Shown here one piece after another: positions 8,675 to 19,336 of a DNA stretch of 64,000 nt. The stretch is from Sulfurivermis fontis. GTDB lineage: Bacteria; Pseudomonadota; Gammaproteobacteria; Thiohalomonadales; Thiohalomonadaceae. Position numbers and translations under genes: made by a program. Under the pieces are notes generated by a model. The model did not search any database. It was not told where the DNA came from and saw nothing but the letters and a program-made list of their open reading frames with translations. Every line of letters begins with the position of its first letter. Positions within the stretch are counted from its first letter, which is position 1. The stretch spans positions 2,162,501 to 2,226,500 of the forward strand of contig NZ_AP018724.1 of the NCBI RefSeq assembly GCF_004001245.1, in the 5' to 3' direction.

Positions 8675-9544
8675 CTACTTCAGCACCGCCGCCATGCGCG
8701 CGCCCATCTCGGCCGGTGAACGCACCACATGCACGCCCGCCGCCTCCAGCGCGGCGAACTTCTCCTCCGCCGTGCCCTTGCCGCCGGCGATGATGGCGCC
8801 GGCATGGCCCATGCGCTTGCCCTTGGGCGCGGTGACACCGGCGATGTAGGCCACCACCGGTTTGCTGATGTGCTTCTTGATGAAGGCCGCCGCCTCTTCC
8901 TCCGCCGTGCCGCCGATCTCACCCACCATGATGATGCCCTCGGTCTGTGGATCCTGCTCGAACAGGCACAGCACGTCGATGAAGTTCATGCCGTGGATCG
9001 GATCGCCGCCGATGCCGACGCAGGTGGACTGGCCGAGGCCGGCATGGGTGGTCTGGTGCACCGCCTCGTAGGTCAGGGTTCCGGAGCGCGACACGATGCC
9101 GATCCTGCCCTTCTTGTGAATCGCGCCGGGCATGATGCCGATCTTGCACTCACCCGGAGTGATGAGGCCCGGGCAGTTGGGGCCGATGAGGCGCGCGTCG
9201 GTATTCTTCAGCGCCGCTTTTACTTTCAGCATGTCCAGCACCGGAATGCCCTCGGTGATGCAGGCGATCACCTCGATGCCTGCGTCGGCGGCCTCCAGGA
9301 TGGCGTCGGCGGCGAAGGGCGCCGGCACGTAGATCATGGTGGCGTTGGCGCCGGTCGCGCGCACCGCGTCGTGCACCGTGTTGAACACCGGCCGGTCCAG
9401 GTGCTTGCTGCCGCCCTTGCCCGGGGTCACGCCGCCCACCAGGTTGGTGCCGTAGGCGATGGCCTGTTCGGAATGGAAGGTGCCCTGCTTGCCGGTGTAG
9501 CCCTGGCAGATCACCCGGGTGTCCTTGTCGATCAGAATGGCCAT
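8675..9544 (-). CDS. sucD: Succinate-CoA ligase alpha subunit
   Basis: With SucC converts succinyl-CoA, ADP or GDP and phosphate to succinate and NTP in the TCA cycle. The 289-residue protein begins with the CoA-binding Rossmann domain ([18 protein letters not shown]) and ends with the ligase domain carrying the active-site histidine in [20 protein letters not shown]. Its ATG overlaps the sucC TAA by one base, so the two subunits are translationally coupled. Confidence 0.97.
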   Translation of the reverse strand: MAILIDKDTRVICQGYTGKQGTFHSEQAIAYGTNLVGGVTPGKGGSKHLDRPVFNTVHDAVRATGANATMIYVPAPFAADAILEAADAGIEVIACITEGIPVLDMLKVKAALKNTDARLIGPNCPGLITPGECKIGIMPGAIHKKGRIGIVSRSGTLTYEAVHQTTHAGLGQSTCVGIGGDPIHGMNFIDVLCLFEQDPQTEGIIMVGEIGGTAEEEAAAFIKKHISKPVVAYIAGVTAPKGKRMGHAGAIIAGGKGTAEEKFAALEAAGVHVVRSPAEMGARMAAVLK

Positions 9545-10710
9545 TACGCACCTCGCACCGCGGCGACGACCTTCTGCGCCGCGCCGGTCAAATCATCGGC
9601 CGCCGTGATGGCCAGCCCGCTCTCGGCCAGCATCTTGCGGCCCAGTTCCACGTTGGTCCCTTCCAGGCGCACCACCACCGGGATGTGGATGCCCACCTCG
9701 CGCACCGCCTTGATGATGCCCTCGGCAATGAGGTCGCAGCGCACGATGCCGCCGAAGATGTTCACCAGGATCGCCTTCACCTTGGCATCGGACAGGATCA
9801 GCTTGAAGGCCTCCGCCACCTTGTCGGCATTGGTGCCGCCGCCCACGTCGAGGAAATTGGCCGGCTCGCCGCCGTGCAGCTTGATCAGGTCCATGGTGGC
9901 CATGGCAAGGCCCGCGCCGTTCACCATGCAGCCGATGCTGCCGTCGAGGCGCACATAGTTGAGGCCGTGCTGCTGGGCGCGGTACTCACGCTCGTCCTCC
10001 TGCGAAGCGTCGCGCAGCTCGCACAGCGCCGGCTGGCGGTAGAGGGCGTTTTCGTCGAGATTGAGCTTGGCGTCCAGCGCCATCAGGCGGCCGTCGCCGG
10101 TCACCACCAGCGGATTGATCTCCAAAAGCGAGGCATCGCATTCAGTAAACAGACGGTACAGGCCGGCCATGATGGCACCGAGCTGCTTGATCTGCTCGCC
10201 CTCCAGGCCGAGGCCGAAGGCCACCTGGCGGCACTGATAGGGCTGCAGACCGGCCACCGGCTCCACCGCCACGGTGAGGATATTCTCCGGCGTCCTGGCC
10301 GCCACCTCCTCGATGTCCATGCCGCCGGCGCTGGAGGCCATGAACACCACGCGCTGGCGGGCGCGATCGACCACCATGCCGAGATACAGCTCGCGGGCGA
10401 TGTCGCAGGTGGGTTCGATCAGCACCTGGTTCACCGGCTGGCCGTCCGGCCCGCTCTGGGGGGTCACCAGGCGCGTACCGATCAGGGCATCCACGGCCTG
10501 CTGCAGGGCCTCGCTCCCCTCCACCAGCTTGACGCCGCCGGCCTTGCCGCGGCCGCCGGCATGCACCTGGGCCTTCACCACCCAGCGCTTGCCGCCCACC
10601 GCCTGCATGGCGCGCTCCGCCTCGCTGACACTGGCCACCACCCGCCCCTGCGGCACCGCGATGCCGTAGCGGGCAAACAATTCTTTTGCCTGGTATTCGT
10701 GCAGATTCAT
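9544..10710 (-). CDS. sucC: Succinate-CoA ligase (ADP-forming) beta subunit
   Basis: The 388-residue beta subunit has an N-terminal ATP-grasp domain ([17 protein letters not shown] start, [19 protein letters not shown] nucleotide site) and a C-terminal ligase domain ([16 protein letters not shown]) that contacts SucD. It heads the run sucC-sucD-nadE-glnB and is not next to sucAB as in enterobacteria. A 180-bp divergent intergenic separates it from a small gene of the pil locus. No clear promoter could be picked there. Confidence 0.97.
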   Translation of the reverse strand: MNLHEYQAKELFARYGIAVPQGRVVASVSEAERAMQAVGGKRWVVKAQVHAGGRGKAGGVKLVEGSEALQQAVDALIGTRLVTPQSGPDGQPVNQVLIEPTCDIARELYLGMVVDRARQRVVFMASSAGGMDIEEVAARTPENILTVAVEPVAGLQPYQCRQVAFGLGLEGEQIKQLGAIMAGLYRLFTECDASLLEINPLVVTGDGRLMALDAKLNLDENALYRQPALCELRDASQEDEREYRAQQHGLNYVRLDGSIGCMVNGAGLAMATMDLIKLHGGEPANFLDVGGGTNADKVAEAFKLILSDAKVKAILVNIFGGIVRCDLIAEGIIKAVREVGIHIPVVVRLEGTNVELGRKMLAESGLAITAADDLTGAAQKVVAAVRGA

Positions 10711-10890
10711 TCTCTGGATATCCCGTCAGACTGGGAAAGGTGGCTATTGTGGAGGAATGCGTCCGGCTTGGAAACCGGCCGGCTAGCGATTTGGCGGTGA
10801 AATATGCAAAACGGCCGGCGACCAGACCACACCACCCGGGCGGCGTAATCTTGCTAAGATCGCACCACCGTCATTTCCGGTGTCCACGCC

Positions 10891-11121
10891 ATGAACCTGT
10901 TCCGCATCCTCGTCATCGCCGCCGTCGTCTGGCTGGCCTATGTGCTGTTCAAGCGCTGGTTGGCGGAAAAGCAGCCGCCGCGCCCGAAAGGTGCACAACG
11001 GCAACAGGAACGCATGGTCAAGTGTGCCTATTGCGGCGTACACGTGCCCGAATCGCTGGCGCTCCGCAGCGGCAACCAAAGCTACTGCAGCCCGGAGCAC
11101 CGCGACGCCCATCATCCCTGA
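10891..11121 (+). CDS. Small PP0621-family protein with one membrane anchor
   Basis: 76 residues: an N-terminal membrane helix (about residues 4-20), a basic proline-rich linker, and a C-terminal CX2C...C pattern (KCAYCGVHVPES... SYCSPEH) that looks like a small zinc finger of the TRASH or treble-clef kind. Its function is unknown. The family is regularly found directly before pilS in pseudomonads and relatives, as here, where the pilS start lies 3 bp downstream of the stop codon, so it is probably co-transcribed with pilS-pilR. Confidence 0.8.
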   Translation: MNLFRILVIAAVVWLAYVLFKRWLAEKQPPRPKGAQRQQERMVKCAYCGVHVPESLALRSGNQSYCSPEHRDAHHP

Positions 11122-11124
11122 CCG

Positions 11125-12743
11125 ATGGCGCAGTCACCCATCACCCCGCCAGCCAGCGGCGACCACGAACCGCCGCGGCTGCACGACAGCGAACACTGGA
11201 CGCCGCTGGGCTACTTCGCCATCTACCGCCTGCTGCTGACCGGACTCCTGCTGGTCCTGCACCTGTTGGGCCAGACCCCGCCCCCCTTCGGCAGTCTGGC
11301 CCCCTCCTTATACGTTGGCGTCATCTACATCTATCTCGCCGCCGCCTTCCTGGCCGGTGTGGCGGTACGCACCCGCATGCTGCCGTTCAACCACCTGGTC
11401 GACCTGCACACCTTTACCGACATCGTCTGCATCACCCTGCTGATGCACGCCAGCGGCGGTCTCAGCAGCGGCCTGGGCATGCTGCTGGTGGTGAGCGTCG
11501 CCGCCGCGGGCATGCTCAGCGTGGGGCGCACCGCCATCCTGTTCGCCGCCCTCGCCTCCCTCGCCATCCTGGTGGAACAGAGCTTTCTACTGCTCAATGC
11601 GCCGGCCCACATCGCACGCGAGGCCATCAACTATCCCCAGGCCGGCATGCTGGGCGCCACCCTGTTCGCCACCGCCGCCCTGGCCCACACCCTGGCACGA
11701 CGCATCCGCGCCAGCGAGAAACTGGCGCGCCAGCGCGGCGTGGATCTGGCCAACATGGCCCAGCTCACCGACTACGTCATCCAGCACATGCAGACCGGCG
11801 TGCTGGTCACCGACGCCGCCGATCAGATCCGCCTCATCAACACCACCGCCCGCCAGTTGCTGGGACTCGGCTCCCAGCCCGTGGTCGGCGAATCGCTGGA
11901 ACGGGTCGTGCCGGCGCTGCACAAGCAACTGCAATCCTGGCGCCGGGGCGAGCGGCAGAAGGCGGACCTGCTGGAAATCCCGCCCGGCGGCCAGAAAGTG
12001 CTACCCCATTTCATGCCCATCGGCAGCGGTGCGGACAGCCTGGTTTTCCTGGAGGACGCCAGCGACGCCAGCCAGCAGGTCCAGCAGCTCAAGCTGGCCG
12101 CCCTGGGCCGGCTCACCGCCAGCATCGCCCATGAGATCCGCAATCCGCTGGGGGCCATCAGCCACGCCGGCGAACTGCTGGAGGAGTCGCCGGCACTGGA
12201 ACCCGCCGACAAGCGCCTGCTGCGCATCATCCTGGAGCAGTCCAAGCGCATCAACGCCATCATCGAAAGCGTGCTGCACCTGGGCCGGCGCGCGCGCGCC
12301 CGTCCGGAGCGGATCGAACTGGTGCCGTGGCTGCAACGCTTCGTGGAGGAGTTCCAGCGCCACGCCACCTGCCAGCCGGGGGACATTAGCCTCACCGTCG
12401 CGGATGAGAACCTCGCCGTGCAGTTCGACCCCGTGCAACTGCATCAGGTGGTATGGAACCTGTGCCTCAACGGCCTGCGCCACGCCGCCGCCGCCCCGGC
12501 GCCGAAGGTGGAACTGCACGCCGGCCGCAGCGGCGGCGACGCCTGGCTCGATGTGCGCGACCACGGCCCCGGCATCCCGCCGGAGGTGGCCGAACACCTG
12601 TTCGAACCCTTCTTCACCACCGAGGGCAAGGGTACCGGCCTCGGCCTGTATCTGGCGCGGGAACTGGCCGAGAGCAACCGCGCCCGCCTGCTCTGCCTGC
12701 CGCCCCCTGACGGCGGCGCCCGCTTCCGGCTAGTATTTGCCCG

Positions 12744-12747
<4 letters not shown>
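11125..12747 (+). CDS. pilS: Type IV pilus sensor histidine kinase PilS
   Basis: Inner-membrane sensor kinase of the PilS/PilR two-component system that adjusts pilin gene expression. The 540-residue protein shows about six N-terminal membrane helices (residues about 30-190), a PAS domain (about 215-310), a HisKA domain with the phospho-acceptor His in SIAHEIRNPLG, and a HATPase_c domain with N, G1 (DVRDHGPGIP) and G2 (GKGTGLGLYL) boxes. The stop codon overlaps the pilR start by 4 bp. Confidence 0.93.
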
Positions 12748-14099
<1,352 letters not shown>

Positions 14100-14135
14100 C
14101 TCCGTTCCTCCACGTGATAACTATCCCTCCTCACT

Positions 14136-14164
14136 TGTGCTATAAATATAAAAACCGTAGCACA
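14136..14164 (+). promoter_or_regulatory. Promoter/operator of the toxin-antitoxin pair
   Basis: TGTGCTA (14136-14142) and TAGCACA (14158-14164) form an inverted repeat around an AT-rich core containing TATAAA -10-like hexamers. It lies 14 bp before the antitoxin ATG, with AGAGG as ribosome binding site. Such a palindrome over the -10 is the usual arrangement for antitoxin self-repression. The core is much richer in A+T than the surrounding DNA. Confidence 0.5.
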
Positions 14165-14178
14165 TAGAGGAAAATACC

Positions 14179-14406
14179 ATGCATGAACTGAGCATAAGGG
14201 AAATGCGTGCCGCGTTAGGGAATCTGGATCGGTTGGCCGATGAGTCCGGCGAACTAATAGTGACACGCCACGGCCAGGCCATCGCCCGTATTCTGCCCAT
14301 CAAGTCACGCAAACTCCGCCCGAGCCACGCCGACCTGCGCAACCGCACCCCGCGTCTTGCCGCCTCCTCCGCAGACTTGATACGCAGCGAACGCGATGAA
14401 CGCTGA
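14179..14406 (+). CDS. Phd/YefM-type antitoxin
   Basis: 75-residue protein with the prevent-host-death fold start (MHELSIREMRAALGNLDRL) and the core strand ESGELIVTRHGQAIARILP. The basic C-terminal tail, rich in Arg and Ser, would be the toxin-binding, disordered part. It overlaps the downstream PIN toxin gene by 11 bp. Expected to neutralise that toxin and repress the promoter upstream. Placed between pilR and pilA, where relatives normally have no such genes. Confidence 0.85.
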   Translation: MHELSIREMRAALGNLDRLADESGELIVTRHGQAIARILPIKSRKLRPSHADLRNRTPRLAASSADLIRSERDER

Positions 14407-14836
14407 CGGGGTCGTCTACATCGATACCAGTGCGCTGGCAAAGTGGTACCTGAACGAGGAGGGTTCGGATACGTTCAGTGCCTACATCCAGACACTGGAC
14501 AGCGCCATCATCAGCACGCTGACCCGTACCGAGATACGCTCCCTGCTCGCACGTCGCAGGCGCATGGGTGATTTGGATGTCGGCCTGGAACCCGTTCTCT
14601 ATGCCGCCTTTCAGGATGACATTTCCTCCGGCCACCTCCAGCTCTACACCGTGGCAAACGAACGTTTCGACGAAGCGGCCAATTTGCTCGCACTCTATCC
14701 GGAGCAACCACTACGCACCCTGGATGCCCTGCACCTCGCCGTGGCAAAACACTACGGCATCGGCGCCATCGCCACTGCCGATACCGTGATGGCCAATGCG
14801 GCGGCAGCAATGGGATTCGCCGTGCGGACCTTCTAA
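14396..14836 (+). CDS. PIN-domain ribonuclease toxin (VapC-like)
   Basis: 146-residue PIN domain protein. The acidic metal-binding residues of the family are visible: Asp in VVYIDTSALAKWY near the N-terminus, Glu in TLTRTEIRS, Asp in RTLDALHLAVA, and Asp in AIATADTVMANAA. VapC-type toxins cut tRNA or rRNA when freed from the antitoxin. It is translationally linked to the upstream Phd-like gene through an 11-bp overlap. Pairing of a PIN toxin with a Phd antitoxin is common. The RNA target cannot be predicted. Confidence 0.87.
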   Translation: MNADGVVYIDTSALAKWYLNEEGSDTFSAYIQTLDSAIISTLTRTEIRSLLARRRRMGDLDVGLEPVLYAAFQDDISSGHLQLYTVANERFDEAANLLALYPEQPLRTLDALHLAVAKHYGIGAIATADTVMANAAAAMGFAVRTF

Positions 14837-14905
14837 CCCTACCCGCCGGGGCTCCAAACGCCCCACAGCGGCCACGTGCTACCATGCGAGCCCCCACTTA
14901 CACGC

Positions 14906-14945
14906 GTCCTGAGCTACCGCCTGCAGAAGCTGGGGCGGGATTGAC
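14906..14945 (+). pseudogene. Remnant copy of the pilR 3' end
   Basis: 38 of 40 bases match 14061-14100. In frame it would read RVLSYRLQKLGRD followed by TGA, against FRVLRYRLQKLGLD in PilR; both differences change the amino acid (Arg to Ser and Leu to Arg), as expected of an unselected copy. It is the downstream member of a direct repeat flanking the toxin-antitoxin genes. Confidence 0.8.
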
Positions 14946-15016
14946 GGTGCCGAATGCCGCCAAAGCCGGCGGCAGAGACGCTTGTTGAGTGCCCCCCCTC
15001 TTATCCCCGGCCGCAA

Positions 15017-15035
15017 TGTGACAATTTTTGTCACA
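15017..15035 (+). promoter_or_regulatory. Candidate activator (PilR) binding palindrome upstream of pilA
   Basis: TGTGACAA and TTGTCACA form a perfect 8-bp inverted repeat around TTT, followed closely by another TGACA half-site (15039-15043). It lies about 100 bp upstream of the sigma-54 promoter, a normal distance for an enhancer-binding protein acting through DNA looping. TGTC-type half sites are known for Pseudomonas PilR. Assignment to PilR is inference. Confidence 0.5.
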
Positions 15036-15136
15036 TTCTGACAAATAGTGACCGCCAGACACCGGGGCGGTGACGCCAAACAAGGAAAAACCCCGGCCAA
15101 CTTGCGCATCCGGTCACACTTTCCCGGCTTGTGACC

Positions 15137-15154
15137 CTGGCACGCCGAATGCTT
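15137..15154 (+). promoter_or_regulatory. Sigma-54 promoter of the first pilin gene
   Basis: CTGGCACGCCGAATGCTT matches the RpoN consensus TGGCACG-N4-TTGCW with the obligatory GG and GC dinucleotides exactly ten bases apart. Transcription would start near 15163, giving a leader of about 55 bases. Together with the upstream pilS-pilR genes this shows RpoN/PilR control of pilin. Confidence 0.85.
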
Positions 15155-15217
15155 AAATAACAGCGGAGTTATTCACCCCATCCCATCCGGGACGTTGTTC
15201 CACAAAAGGAGAGCATC

Positions 15218-15646
15218 ATGAAGAAGCAAGCCGGCTTTACCCTTATCGAACTGATGATCGTGGTTGCCATCATCGGCATCCTGGCCGCCATCGCCATTCC
15301 GCAGTACCAGGACTACATTGCCCGTACCCAGGTCAACCGCGCCTACGGTGAGGTTTCTGCCCTGCGCACTGCGGTGGAAGAGAACCTGATGCGCGGCAAC
15401 GCCGGCTTCGCTGCCGCTGACCTTGGCTATGTCGCCTCCAACATCACTACCGGTGCACTGACCATCAACTTCGCGGCCACCGGCGCGGGCTCCCTGGCCG
15501 TCACGCTGGGCGGCAATGCCGCCGCGGCCGTCGCCGGTACGACCATCACCCTGAACCGCGCCGTTGATGGCACCTGGACCTGTGATGTGGACGAGAGCGG
15601 CGCCGGTAGCTGGAAGGCCAGCTACATGCCCGCCGGTTGTTCCTGA
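15218..15646 (+). CDS. pilA: Type IV major pilin, first copy
   Basis: 142-residue prepilin with the short leader MKKQAG cut by PilD before Phe, then the hydrophobic helix with Glu5 ([27 protein letters not shown]). The C-terminal globular domain has two cysteines (WTCDVD and PAGCS) forming the expected D-region disulfide. Polymerises into pili for twitching, adhesion and DNA uptake. Preceded by a sigma-54 promoter and followed by an intrinsic terminator. A second, clearly homologous pilin gene lies 129 bp downstream. Confidence 0.95.
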   Translation: MKKQAGFTLIELMIVVAIIGILAAIAIPQYQDYIARTQVNRAYGEVSALRTAVEENLMRGNAGFAAADLGYVASNITTGALTINFAATGAGSLAVTLGGNAAAAVAGTTITLNRAVDGTWTCDVDESGAGSWKASYMPAGCS

Positions 15647-15690
15647 TCTTAAGGAGCAATGCCGCCTGACGGCGGCACGGCTGCCAGGAG

Positions 15691-15721
15691 AAAAGGCGCG
15701 GATTTCGCGCCTTTTCTTTTT
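15691..15721 (+). terminator. Intrinsic terminator after the first pilin gene
   Basis: A perfect 10-bp stem (AAAAGGCGCG with CGCGCCTTTT, loop GATTT) is followed by CTTTTT. It separates the two pilin genes transcriptionally, so the second needs its own promoter or read-through. Confidence 0.9.
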
Positions 15722-15722
15722 G

Positions 15723-15738
15723 TGGCGCGGTAAATGCA
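15723..15738 (+). promoter_or_regulatory. Second sigma-54-type promoter, before pilin copy 2
   Basis: TGGCGCGGTAAATGCA begins just after the terminator T-run. GG and GC are again ten bases apart, with two differences from the RpoN consensus (G for A in GGCAC, A for T in TTGC; the latter is shared with the first pilin promoter). Start of transcription would be near 15749, 27 bases before the ATG. Confidence 0.55.
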
Positions 15739-15775
15739 TCGGCTACGCAAGCCGAATGGAAGGGAGAGGGGTTTC

Positions 15776-16207
15776 ATGACGCGCAACCGCGGTTTTACCC
15801 TGATCGAGTTGATGATCGTGGTGGCCATCATCGGCATCCTGGCGGCCATCGCCATTCCCCAATATCAGGACTATACCGCCCGCAGTCAGGTCAATCGGGT
15901 ATATCATGAGCTGTCCCAGCTACGCACCCCGGCGGAAGAAAGCCTGTCGCGCGGCGACATCGCTTTTACCGCCGCCGACATCGGCTATGTCGCCTCCAAT
16001 CTCAGTACCGGCCCCTTGGCCATCGACTTCATGGCGGGTGATGGCGCCGGCTCCCTCTCGCTCACCCTGGGCGGTAACGCCACCACCGCCGTGGCCGGTG
16101 CGGTGATTACCCTGAACCGCGACAGCCTGGGCAACTGGGTCTGTACTATTGATGCCTCCGCCGCCACTGGCTGGAAACCCGGTTATATGCCAGCCGGTTG
16201 CAGCTAA
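15776..16207 (+). CDS. Type IV pilin, second copy
   Basis: 143-residue prepilin. Leader MTRNRG is followed by the same [20 protein letters not shown] helix, and the globular domain follows the first copy closely ([31 protein letters not shown]), so this is a tandem duplicate. The ATG at 15776 is used because it gives a proper leader and has GGGAGAGGGG just upstream. Its own sigma-54-like promoter suggests expression under PilR too. It could be an alternative major pilin or a minor subunit; the sequence does not decide. Confidence 0.93.
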   Translation: MTRNRGFTLIELMIVVAIIGILAAIAIPQYQDYTARSQVNRVYHELSQLRTPAEESLSRGDIAFTAADIGYVASNLSTGPLAIDFMAGDGAGSLSLTLGGNATTAVAGAVITLNRDSLGNWVCTIDASAATGWKPGYMPAGCS

Positions 16208-16346
16208 CCCGTCATATCTGATAAGCCGTTGTTTTCTCATGCACATCGCAATTCCAGCCTACCGCTGGCATAGCGCCGGCATCTGGTAAATAATGTCCCT
16301 TGCCTTCCGGTTTCTGCGGTGATTCCGTTTTTCTGCCCGGGCGGCC

Positions 16347-16355
16347 TGTTATAGT
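16347..16355 (+). promoter_or_regulatory. Candidate extended -10 promoter of pilB
   Basis: TGTTATAGT lies 30 bp before the pilB ATG and fits an extended -10 element (TGnTATAAT, one mismatch). No good -35 hexamer is present. pilBCD may thus be transcribed by the housekeeping sigma factor separately from the pilins. Confidence 0.35.
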
Positions 16356-16384
16356 TTGCAAAATCCAAAGGATTCGAACGACCT

Positions 16385-18100
16385 ATGGCGACATCAGGAT
16401 TGCGTGTACAACTGAGCGGACTGGCTCGCCGCTTAATTCGGGACGGACTCCTGAGCGAGGCCGATGCGGAGAAGGCCACCGAACAGGCCAACAAAAAGCG
16501 CACTCCGTTGGTCAGCTATCTGGTGGAGCAAAAGCTGGTCGAAGCCCGTGCCATCGCCATGGCGACGGCCCATGAATTCGGCGTCCCCCTGCTCGACATC
16601 ACCGTATTCGACCTCGATCCGGAACTCATCAAGCAGGTCGATGAAAAGCTGATTCGCAATCACCACGCCCTGCCCATCTTCAAGCGCGGCAGCCGCCTGT
16701 TCGTTGCCCTGTCCGATCCGACCAACATCGCTGCACTCGACGAATTCAAATTTCACGTCGGCGCCAATACCGAAGCCATCCTCGTCGAGGAGGACAAGCT
16801 CACCAAGGTCATCGAGAAAGCGCTGGAAAGCAAGGAAAGCGCACTGTCGGATATTGCCGACACCGACCTCGATGACCTGGAGATCAGCGCTGAGGACGAG
16901 GAGGGCGGCGGCCCCGAGGTTACCGCCTCCGATGCCGATGACACGCCGGTGGTACGCTTCATCAACAAGGTATTGCTCGATGCCGTCAACAAGGGCGCCT
17001 CGGATATCCACTTCGAGCCATACGAAAAGATGTACCGTGTCCGCTTCCGCCAGGATGGCATCCTGCGCGAGGTGGCCAACCCGCCGACCGCGTTGAGCGC
17101 CAAGATAGCCGCCCGTATCAAGGTCATGTCGCGCCTGGACATCTCCGAGCGCCGCGTGCCCCAGGACGGCCGTATCAAGATGACACTGTCGAAGAACCGC
17201 GCCATCGACTTCCGTGTCAGCACCTGTCCCACCCTGTGGGGCGAAAAGATCGTGTTGCGTATCCTCGATCCCTCCAGCGCCAAGCTGGGCATCGACGTGC
17301 TGGGTTACGAGCCGGAACAGAAAGAGCTCTATTTGAGCGCCCTGGCCAAGCCCTACGGCATGATCCTGGTTACCGGCCCGACCGGTTCCGGTAAAACCGT
17401 ATCGCTGTATACCGGCCTCAACATCCTCAATACACCGGATCGCAATATCTCCACCGCGGAAGACCCGGCGGAAATCAATCTACCCGGCATCAATCAGGTC
17501 AATGTCAATCCCAAGGTCGGACTCACCTTCGCCGCCGCCCTGAAGGCCTTCCTGCGTCAGGATCCCGACGTCATCATGGTGGGTGAAATTCGTGACCTGG
17601 AAACGGCGGAAATCGCCATCAAGGCCGCCCAGACCGGTCACCTGGTACTGTCCACCCTGCACACCAATGACGCCCCGCAGACGCTGGCGCGACTGATGAA
17701 CATCGGTGTGGCTCCCTACAACATTGCTGCCGCGGTCAACCTCATCATCGCGCAGCGCCTGGCTCGACGTCTGTGCAACCACTGCAAGAAACCGGAGGAT
17801 GTACCCAAGGAAGCGCTGATTGCCGAGGGCTTCACCGAGGCGCAGCTCGCCGGCCTCACCATCTACAAACCGGTCGGCTGTGATCAGTGCAATGGCGGCT
17901 ACAAGGGACGCGTCGGTATCTATCAGGTCATGCCAGTATCGGAAGAAATGGGCCGCATCATCATGAAAGGCGGCACGGCGATGGACCTTGCCGACCAGGC
18001 CAAGCGCGAGGGCATCGCCGATCTGCGTGAATCGGCCATCAAGAAACTGCGCGCCGGCGTCATCGGACTGGAAGAACTCAACCGTGTAACCAAGGACTAA
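16385..18100 (+). CDS. pilB: Type IV pilus extension ATPase PilB
   Basis: Cytoplasmic hexameric motor that drives pilus polymerisation. The N-terminal MshEN/T2SSE-N domain (about residues 1-150) is followed by an acidic linker and the GspE-type ATPase domain. Walker A is GPTGSGKT (331-338), then come the Asp and His boxes and a C-terminal zinc site made of two CX2C pairs (RLCNHCKK and GCDQCNGG). The 571-residue length is usual for PilB and excludes PilT. Followed 3 bp later by pilC. Confidence 0.96.
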   Translation: MATSGLRVQLSGLARRLIRDGLLSEADAEKATEQANKKRTPLVSYLVEQKLVEARAIAMATAHEFGVPLLDITVFDLDPELIKQVDEKLIRNHHALPIFKRGSRLFVALSDPTNIAALDEFKFHVGANTEAILVEEDKLTKVIEKALESKESALSDIADTDLDDLEISAEDEEGGGPEVTASDADDTPVVRFINKVLLDAVNKGASDIHFEPYEKMYRVRFRQDGILREVANPPTALSAKIAARIKVMSRLDISERRVPQDGRIKMTLSKNRAIDFRVSTCPTLWGEKIVLRILDPSSAKLGIDVLGYEPEQKELYLSALAKPYGMILVTGPTGSGKTVSLYTGLNILNTPDRNISTAEDPAEINLPGINQVNVNPKVGLTFAAALKAFLRQDPDVIMVGEIRDLETAEIAIKAAQTGHLVLSTLHTNDAPQTLARLMNIGVAPYNIAAAVNLIIAQRLARRLCNHCKKPEDVPKEALIAEGFTEAQLAGLTIYKPVGCDQCNGGYKGRVGIYQVMPVSEEMGRIIMKGGTAMDLADQAKREGIADLRESAIKKLRAGVIGLEELNRVTKD

Positions 18101-18102
18101 TC

Positions 18103-19323
18103 ATGGCGGAAAAAGCTCCAGCACAAGCCACATTCCTGTGGGAAGGGACGGACAAGCGCGGCGCCCGCGCCAAGGGCGAGATCCAGTCCAGCAACGCTGC
18201 CCAGGCCAAGGCCGAGCTGCGGCGGCAAGGCATCAATCCCCTCAAGGTGAAGGCCAAGCCAAAACCCCTGTTCGGCGGCCGCGGCAAGGCGATCACCCCG
18301 AAGGACATCGCCATCTTCACCCGCCAGCTGGCCACCATGCTGTCCTCCGGTGTACCTCTGGTACAGGCCTTCGATATTATCGGCCGCGGCCATGAAAAGG
18401 CATCCATGCGCGACCTTGTCCTGGCCATCAAGGCAGATGTCGAAGGCGGTATCGCCCTGGCCGAAGCATTGCGCAAACACCCAGCTTACTTCGATTCCCT
18501 CACCTGCAACCTGGTTCATGCCGGTGAACAGGCCGGTATCCTCGACTCGCTGCTGGACAAAATCGCTACGTACAAGGAAAAGACCGAGGCCATCAAAGGC
18601 AAGATCAAGAAGGCGATGTTTTATCCCACCGCGGTCATCATCGCGGCGTTTATCATTACCGCCATCCTGCTGATTTTCGTCATCCCGCAGTTCAAGGAAA
18701 TGTTTACCAGTTTTGGCGCGGAACTCCCCGCCCTGACCCTGATGGTCATGGCGATGTCTGATTATTTCGTGTCGTATTGGTGGGCTATCTTCGGCGGATT
18801 GGGCGCCTTCATTTACGGCTTCAGCCAGTTGAAAAAACGTTCCAAGGTATTTTCTGAAGCACTACAGCGGCTGTCACTCACGTTTCCCGTCATTGGCGCC
18901 ATCCTGACCAAGGCCTCCATTGCCCGTTTCGCGCGCACCCTGTCTACGATGTTTGCGGCCGGTGTGCCGCTCGTCGAGGCCATGGACTCTGTCGCTGGTG
19001 CCGTAGGCAATGTGGTGTACAGTACCGCCGTCACCAAAATGCGTGATGAGGTTTCCACTGGCCAATCCCTGCAGGCCGCCATGACCCAGTCCGGCGTGTT
19101 TCCCAATATGGTGTGCCAGATGGTGGCGATCGGTGAGGAGGCTGGTTCCATCGACACCATGCTGGCCAAGGTGGCCGACTTTTATGAGGAGGAGGTCGAC
19201 AATGCCGTGGATGGCCTGAGCAGCCTGCTGGAACCGCTGATCATGGCCTTCCTGGGCGCGGTCATTGGCGGCCTGGTAATTGCGATGTATCTGCCCATCT
19301 TCAAGATGGGTCAGGTCGTCTAA
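18103..19323 (+). CDS. pilC: Type IV pilus inner-membrane platform protein PilC
   Basis: 406-residue polytopic protein with two T2SSF domains, each ending in membrane helices (TAVIIAAFIITAILLIFVIPQ in the first; the last helix is near AFLGAVIGGLVIAMYLPIF). It couples PilB motion to pilin insertion. The N-terminal region (FLWEGTDKRGARAKGEI) is the standard PilC start. Located between pilB and pilD in the classic order. Confidence 0.95.
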   Translation: MAEKAPAQATFLWEGTDKRGARAKGEIQSSNAAQAKAELRRQGINPLKVKAKPKPLFGGRGKAITPKDIAIFTRQLATMLSSGVPLVQAFDIIGRGHEKASMRDLVLAIKADVEGGIALAEALRKHPAYFDSLTCNLVHAGEQAGILDSLLDKIATYKEKTEAIKGKIKKAMFYPTAVIIAAFIITAILLIFVIPQFKEMFTSFGAELPALTLMVMAMSDYFVSYWWAIFGGLGAFIYGFSQLKKRSKVFSEALQRLSLTFPVIGAILTKASIARFARTLSTMFAAGVPLVEAMDSVAGAVGNVVYSTAVTKMRDEVSTGQSLQAAMTQSGVFPNMVCQMVAIGEEAGSIDTMLAKVADFYEEEVDNAVDGLSSLLEPLIMAFLGAVIGGLVIAMYLPIFKMGQVV

Positions 19324-19336
19324 ACGGCCCAACAAC

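Larger units (their letters stand above)
14837..15217 (+). other. Intergenic region between the toxin gene and the first pilin
   Basis: This 381-bp stretch has no gene. It holds, in order: about 70 bp without visible features, a 40-bp decayed copy of the pilR 3' end (14906-14945), the palindrome TGTGACAATTTTTGTCACA at 15017-15035, a sigma-54 promoter at 15137-15154 and the pilin leader with the AAAGGAG ribosome binding site just before 15218. Confidence 0.8.

Noticed and set aside
8729-9958. A 409-codon plus-strand frame opposite sucD/sucC
   Set aside because: Antisense shadow of conserved genes; low-complexity product with no recognisable motif.
14179-14945. Prophage or integron insertion between pilR and pilA
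   Set aside because: No integrase, transposase or attC-like structure; only two small genes and a 40-bp direct repeat are present.
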